A stretch of DNA of 15,871 bases. Source: Thermodesulfobacteriota bacterium (GTDB lineage: Bacteria; Desulfobacterota; Thermodesulfobacteria; Thermodesulfobacteriales; Thermodesulfatatoraceae). The position numbers were made by a program, and so were the translations under genes. Positions 13,756 to 15,871 of the stretch are shown here, piece by piece. The DNA lies in the NCBI GenBank assembly GCA_013154385.1, contig JAADCO010000152.1, positions 1 to 15,871 of the forward strand, in the 5' to 3' direction. The notes beneath the pieces were generated by a model that was not told the DNA's origin, searched no databases, and saw only the letters and a list, made by a program, of their open reading frames with translations. The first letter of the stretch is position 1, and each line of letters starts with the position of its first letter.

Positions 13756-14488
13756 AGGGTCTTCCCCAGTAATCCTTGAGGGTTCCCTCGGCCAGGGCCT
13801 TGGTCTCTTCGAGGGCCTTGACGTAGTAATCCTGGACGAGCGGTCTGGCCTTGGCCGCCGCCTGAGTCTCGGGATACGTCTGCAGGAGATAGAGGATCCG
13901 ATAGTAAGCGGCCCGATAGCGTCTGGTGCGATGGTAGAAGCGGGCCACGTAGAGCTCGTGGGCCCCCAGCGTCTCCCTCCCCTCGCGGATCCGCTTCTTG
14001 GCCTCCAGCACGTAGGGTGAGTCGGGGAATTGCCGGAGGAGGCGCTCGTAGGTCTCGATCATCTTCTTGGTGAAGCTCTGGTCTCGGTCCGGAGGGAGCA
14101 TGAGCTTGTAGTAGCAGGTGCCGATCTGGAAGACCACGTAAGGGATGGCCTCGTTGGTGGGATGGAGTTTCTCGAACTCCTCGTAGAGCACGATGGCCTC
14201 GAGGTATTGCTTGGCGTAGAACTTGCAGTCGGCCATCTTGAGCTCGGCCCACAGGGCGTAGGGAGAATCCGGATAGCGGTCCCGGATGGTGCGGAAGGTC
14301 TCCTCGGCCATTTCCCAGTAGCCCTTGCGATAGTAGCGCAGGGCCTTCTGGATGAGCTGGGCGAGCTCCCCGGAGGGTTCCTCTTCCTTCTTCTTGAACC
14401 AGGAGAGCAGACCACCCTGGTGCTCGCCTCCGCAGGCGGCCAGGAGAAAGGTGAGACAGCACAAGAGGAGGACCAGGCGCGACTTCAT
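13748..14488 (-). CDS. bamD: Outer-membrane assembly lipoprotein BamD (YfiO)
   Basis: A 246-aa lipoprotein. The signal peptide (1-18) ends in the lipobox LLAAC19, giving an outer-membrane lipoprotein. The mature part is built of TPR-like helical pairs: ALRYYRKGYWEMAEETFRTI (49-68) and YAKQYLEAIVLYEEFEKLHP (91-110), followed by YERLLRQFPDSPYVLEAKKR. BamD is the essential partner of BamA in beta-barrel insertion. The length and the TPR plan match BamD; a general TPR lipoprotein is the alternative. The ATG overlaps the trxB stop (ATGA) and there is no ribosome binding site, suggesting termination-reinitiation in a trxA-trxB-bamD operon. Confidence 0.9.
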   Translation of the reverse strand: MKSRLVLLLCCLTFLLAACGGEHQGGLLSWFKKKEEEPSGELAQLIQKALRYYRKGYWEMAEETFRTIRDRYPDSPYALWAELKMADCKFYAKQYLEAIVLYEEFEKLHPTNEAIPYVVFQIGTCYYKLMLPPDRDQSFTKKMIETYERLLRQFPDSPYVLEAKKRIREGRETLGAHELYVARFYHRTRRYRAAYYRILYLLQTYPETQAAAKARPLVQDYYVKALEETKALAEGTLKDYWGRPFR

Positions 14489-15408
14489 TTCTGGGAAAGA
14501 TAGTGTTCCGCCATGAAGGCCGCCGTGGCTCCGTCGCCGGCGGCGGTGACTATTTGTCGGCAGGCTTTGGCGCGCACGTCGCCGGCGGCGAACACCCCCG
14601 GCACTTCCGTGCGCATTTCGCAGTCGGTGATGATGAAGCCCCGCTCGTCAAGGGGAAGGACCCCCCGGACGAACTCGGACTGGGGGGAGATGCCCACGAA
14701 GATGAAGACCCCCTGGACCTTGAGGGTTTCCGTCTCGCCGGTCTTTACGTTCTTCAGGCGCACGCCTTCTACCTGATCCTGTCCGAAGATCTCTTCGACG
14801 ACCCGGTTCCAGAGGATGGTGATCTTTTCGTTGGCCAGGGCGCGTTCCTGGAGGATCTTCTGCGCGCGAAGCTGATCCCGGCGATGGATCAGGTAAACGC
14901 GCTTGGCGAACTTGGTGAGGAAGATGGCCTCCTGGACGGCGGTGTTGCCGCCCCCGACCACGGCGACTTCCTGGTCGCGGAAGAAGGGGCCGTCGCAGGT
15001 GGCGCAATAGGAAACCCCTTTGCCGAGGAATTCCTCCTCCCCCGGAACTCCGAGCCGGTTGGGCCGGGCCCCGGTGGCAATGATCACCGCCTGCGCCTGA
15101 AGCACGCGGCCGTCATCGAAGACGATCTTCTTGCGCTCGCCTTCGATTTCGAGGCGCACCACCTCTCCGCTGATCGTCTGGAGCCCGAGCTTCTTGACCT
15201 GGGCCACGAAGCGGTCCATCAGTTCGAAGCCGGAGAGGGGTTCGGGGAATCCGGGGTAGTTTTCCACCAGATCCGTGACCAGGACCTGGCCACCGGGGGA
15301 GGTCTTCTCCACTAGGACGCAATCCAGGCGAGCCCGCGCGGCGTACAAGTAAGCCGTAAGCCCCGCGGGACCGCCGCCGATGATTACCAGGTCATGCGTT
15401 TCCGCCAT
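14485..15408 (-). CDS. trxB: Thioredoxin-disulfide reductase
   Basis: A 307-aa FAD flavoprotein that uses NADPH to reduce thioredoxin. FAD-binding GGGPAG (11-16), PGGQ (38-41), redox pair C135-A-T-C138, pyridine-nucleotide loop GGGNTAVQEA (152-161), HRRDQLRA (175-182) and the terminal FAD block GVFAAGDVR are all present. The HRRD-LRA segment supports NADPH use. Length is typical of the low-molecular-weight bacterial type. It starts 1 nt after trxA ends and overlaps bamD by 4 bp; no spaced ribosome binding site is seen, so it is presumably coupled to trxA. Confidence 0.96.
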   Translation of the reverse strand: MAETHDLVIIGGGPAGLTAYLYAARARLDCVLVEKTSPGGQVLVTDLVENYPGFPEPLSGFELMDRFVAQVKKLGLQTISGEVVRLEIEGERKKIVFDDGRVLQAQAVIIATGARPNRLGVPGEEEFLGKGVSYCATCDGPFFRDQEVAVVGGGNTAVQEAIFLTKFAKRVYLIHRRDQLRAQKILQERALANEKITILWNRVVEEIFGQDQVEGVRLKNVKTGETETLKVQGVFIFVGISPQSEFVRGVLPLDERGFIITDCEMRTEVPGVFAAGDVRAKACRQIVTAAGDGATAAFMAEHYLSQK

Positions 15409-15409
15409 C

Positions 15410-15736
15410 TCAAGAAGAGAGGAGACGTTGGATGACGTTCTCGATGGTGGATTTGGCCACTGCTCCCGTGATCATATCTACGGGCTGGCCATTCTTGAAG
15501 AAGATGAGCGTGGGAATGGCCCGAATACCGAACTTCCCGGGGGTAATGGGGTTTTCGTCAACGTTCATCTTGCAGACCTTGAGTTTACCGGCGTATTCCT
15601 CCGCCAGCTCTTCGATGATCGGCGCAATGGCCCGGCAGGGACCACACCAAGCGGCCCAAAAATCCACCAAGACAGGAATGTCGGATTGCAACACTTCTTT
15701 TTCAAAATTCTGATCCGTTACGTGCACCACACCCAT
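15410..15736 (-). CDS. trxA: Thioredoxin
   Basis: A 108-aa protein with the full thioredoxin fold: VTDQNFEKEVLQSDIPVLVD (6-25), active site WCGPC (30-34), NVDENP, and IRAIPTLIFFKNG with the cis-Pro. It reduces protein disulfides and is itself reduced by TrxB encoded 1 nt downstream. The frame is open upstream to 15823 but AGGAGG sits 6 nt before the ATG at 15736, which also gives the normal length. A promoter with good spacing lies just upstream. Confidence 0.97.
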   Translation of the reverse strand: MGVVHVTDQNFEKEVLQSDIPVLVDFWAAWCGPCRAIAPIIEELAEEYAGKLKVCKMNVDENPITPGKFGIRAIPTLIFFKNGQPVDMITGAVAKSTIENVIQRLLSS

Positions 15737-15766
15737 CACGCGCCTCCTAAAGGGGGAGTTTGCTGA

Positions 15767-15795
15767 ATCATAATGCGAGGGTCTCCAGGGTGCAA
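15767..15795 (-). promoter_or_regulatory. Promoter of the trxA-trxB-bamD operon
   Basis: Minus-strand TTGCAC (15795-15790), 17-nt spacer, and TATGAT (15772-15767, 5 of 6). The start would be near 15760, about 24 nt before the trxA ATG, leaving room for its AGGAGG. It is placed in the 67-bp gap after the partial gene at the right edge. Confidence 0.55.
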
Positions 15796-15803
15796 CAAAA
15801 CTT

Positions 15804-15871
15804 CTAGCGAAAAAGGGCCTCAAAGGCCTCCTGAAGATTGGAAATTCCGATAAATCCGATCTCGGAATCTC
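15804..15871 (-). CDS. C-terminal end of a protein, possibly RadA-like
   Basis: Only the last 21 codons plus TAG (15806-15804) are in the window, reading DSEIGFIGISNLQEAFEALF then Arg. The pattern of a beta strand (IGFIGI) followed by a helix (LQEAFEALF) and then a stop resembles the Lon-like C-terminus of the DNA repair protein RadA (or of Lon itself). The fragment is too short for a firm identification. It runs in the same direction as trxA and ends 67 bp before it. Confidence 0.35.
   Translation of the reverse strand, partial: DSEIGFIGISNLQEAFEALFR

Noticed and set aside
13359..14462. 367-codon minus-strand frame spanning bamD and the acidic gene
   Set aside because: It runs in another frame of bamD and continues antisense into the acidic gene; the Ser/Arg-rich product is what antisense Glu/Asp codons would give.
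15737..15823. N-terminal extension of thioredoxin
   Set aside because: Would overlap the upstream gene's stop and the promoter; the ATG at 15736 has AGGAGG and yields the usual 108 aa.

Overview
The window reads as a gene-dense (roughly 60% GC) piece of a bacterial chromosome. The organism is diderm: BamD, a BamE-like lipoprotein and a periplasmic transglycosylase are encoded. It makes lysine/diaminopimelate through DapL, isoprenoids through the MEP pathway (IspG), and carries a CooC-type ATPase, an inositol-phosphate synthase and a metal-independent-type FolE2. Lys/Arg/Glu-rich proteins and this gene set suggest an anaerobic, probably thermophilic Thermodesulfobacteriota-like ('deltaproteobacterial') lineage; that placement is inference. 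No mobile element, CRISPR, tRNA or rRNA is visible.

Layout. A truncated minus-strand gene (1-117) is divergent from a plus-strand pair, cooC-like and folE2 (158-1694). A minus-strand block (6897 down to 1691) follows in the order ykvA-like (DUF1232), LysR regulator, ino1, dapL, folK, a small YHS/TRASH-type membrane protein, a lytic transglycosylase, and a 70-aa zinc-ribbon protein with its own promoter. ispG (6972-8066) is alone on the plus strand. Minus-strand EamA transporter, CDP-alcohol phosphatidyltransferase and rsmI run 10399 to 8047. mtaD (10445-11752) is on the plus strand. A minus-strand BamE-like lipoprotein, pcm and LOG-family gene run 13200 to 11742. A plus-strand zinc-ribbon/acidic protein (13249-13755) is followed by minus-strand trxA, trxB and bamD (15736 to 13748) and the 3' end of another minus-strand gene at the right edge.

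Functional links. folE2 and folK are the first and a middle step of tetrahydrofolate synthesis, in different transcription units. Ino1 (inositol 3-phosphate) and the CDP-alcohol phosphatidyltransferase (which resembles the phosphatidylinositol-phosphate synthase branch) could together make an inositol phospholipid. RsmI and Pcm are SAM-dependent methyltransferases that release SAH, and MtaD-type deaminases act on SAH and methylthioadenosine. Thioredoxin and its reductase are followed by BamD in one tight operon, facing a second operon that begins with a BamE-like lipoprotein.

The points most worth a second look are: folK has a complete protein-coding frame but no ATG, GTG or TTG where it should start; a perfect 7-bp dyad sits over the ino1 promoter; two genes have -10 elements only 9 nt from their ATG, suggesting leaderless transcripts; all four convergent gene pairs overlap at their 3' ends; and an extremely acidic zinc-ribbon protein lies between the two Bam-type operons. 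I see no clearly new multi-gene system here.
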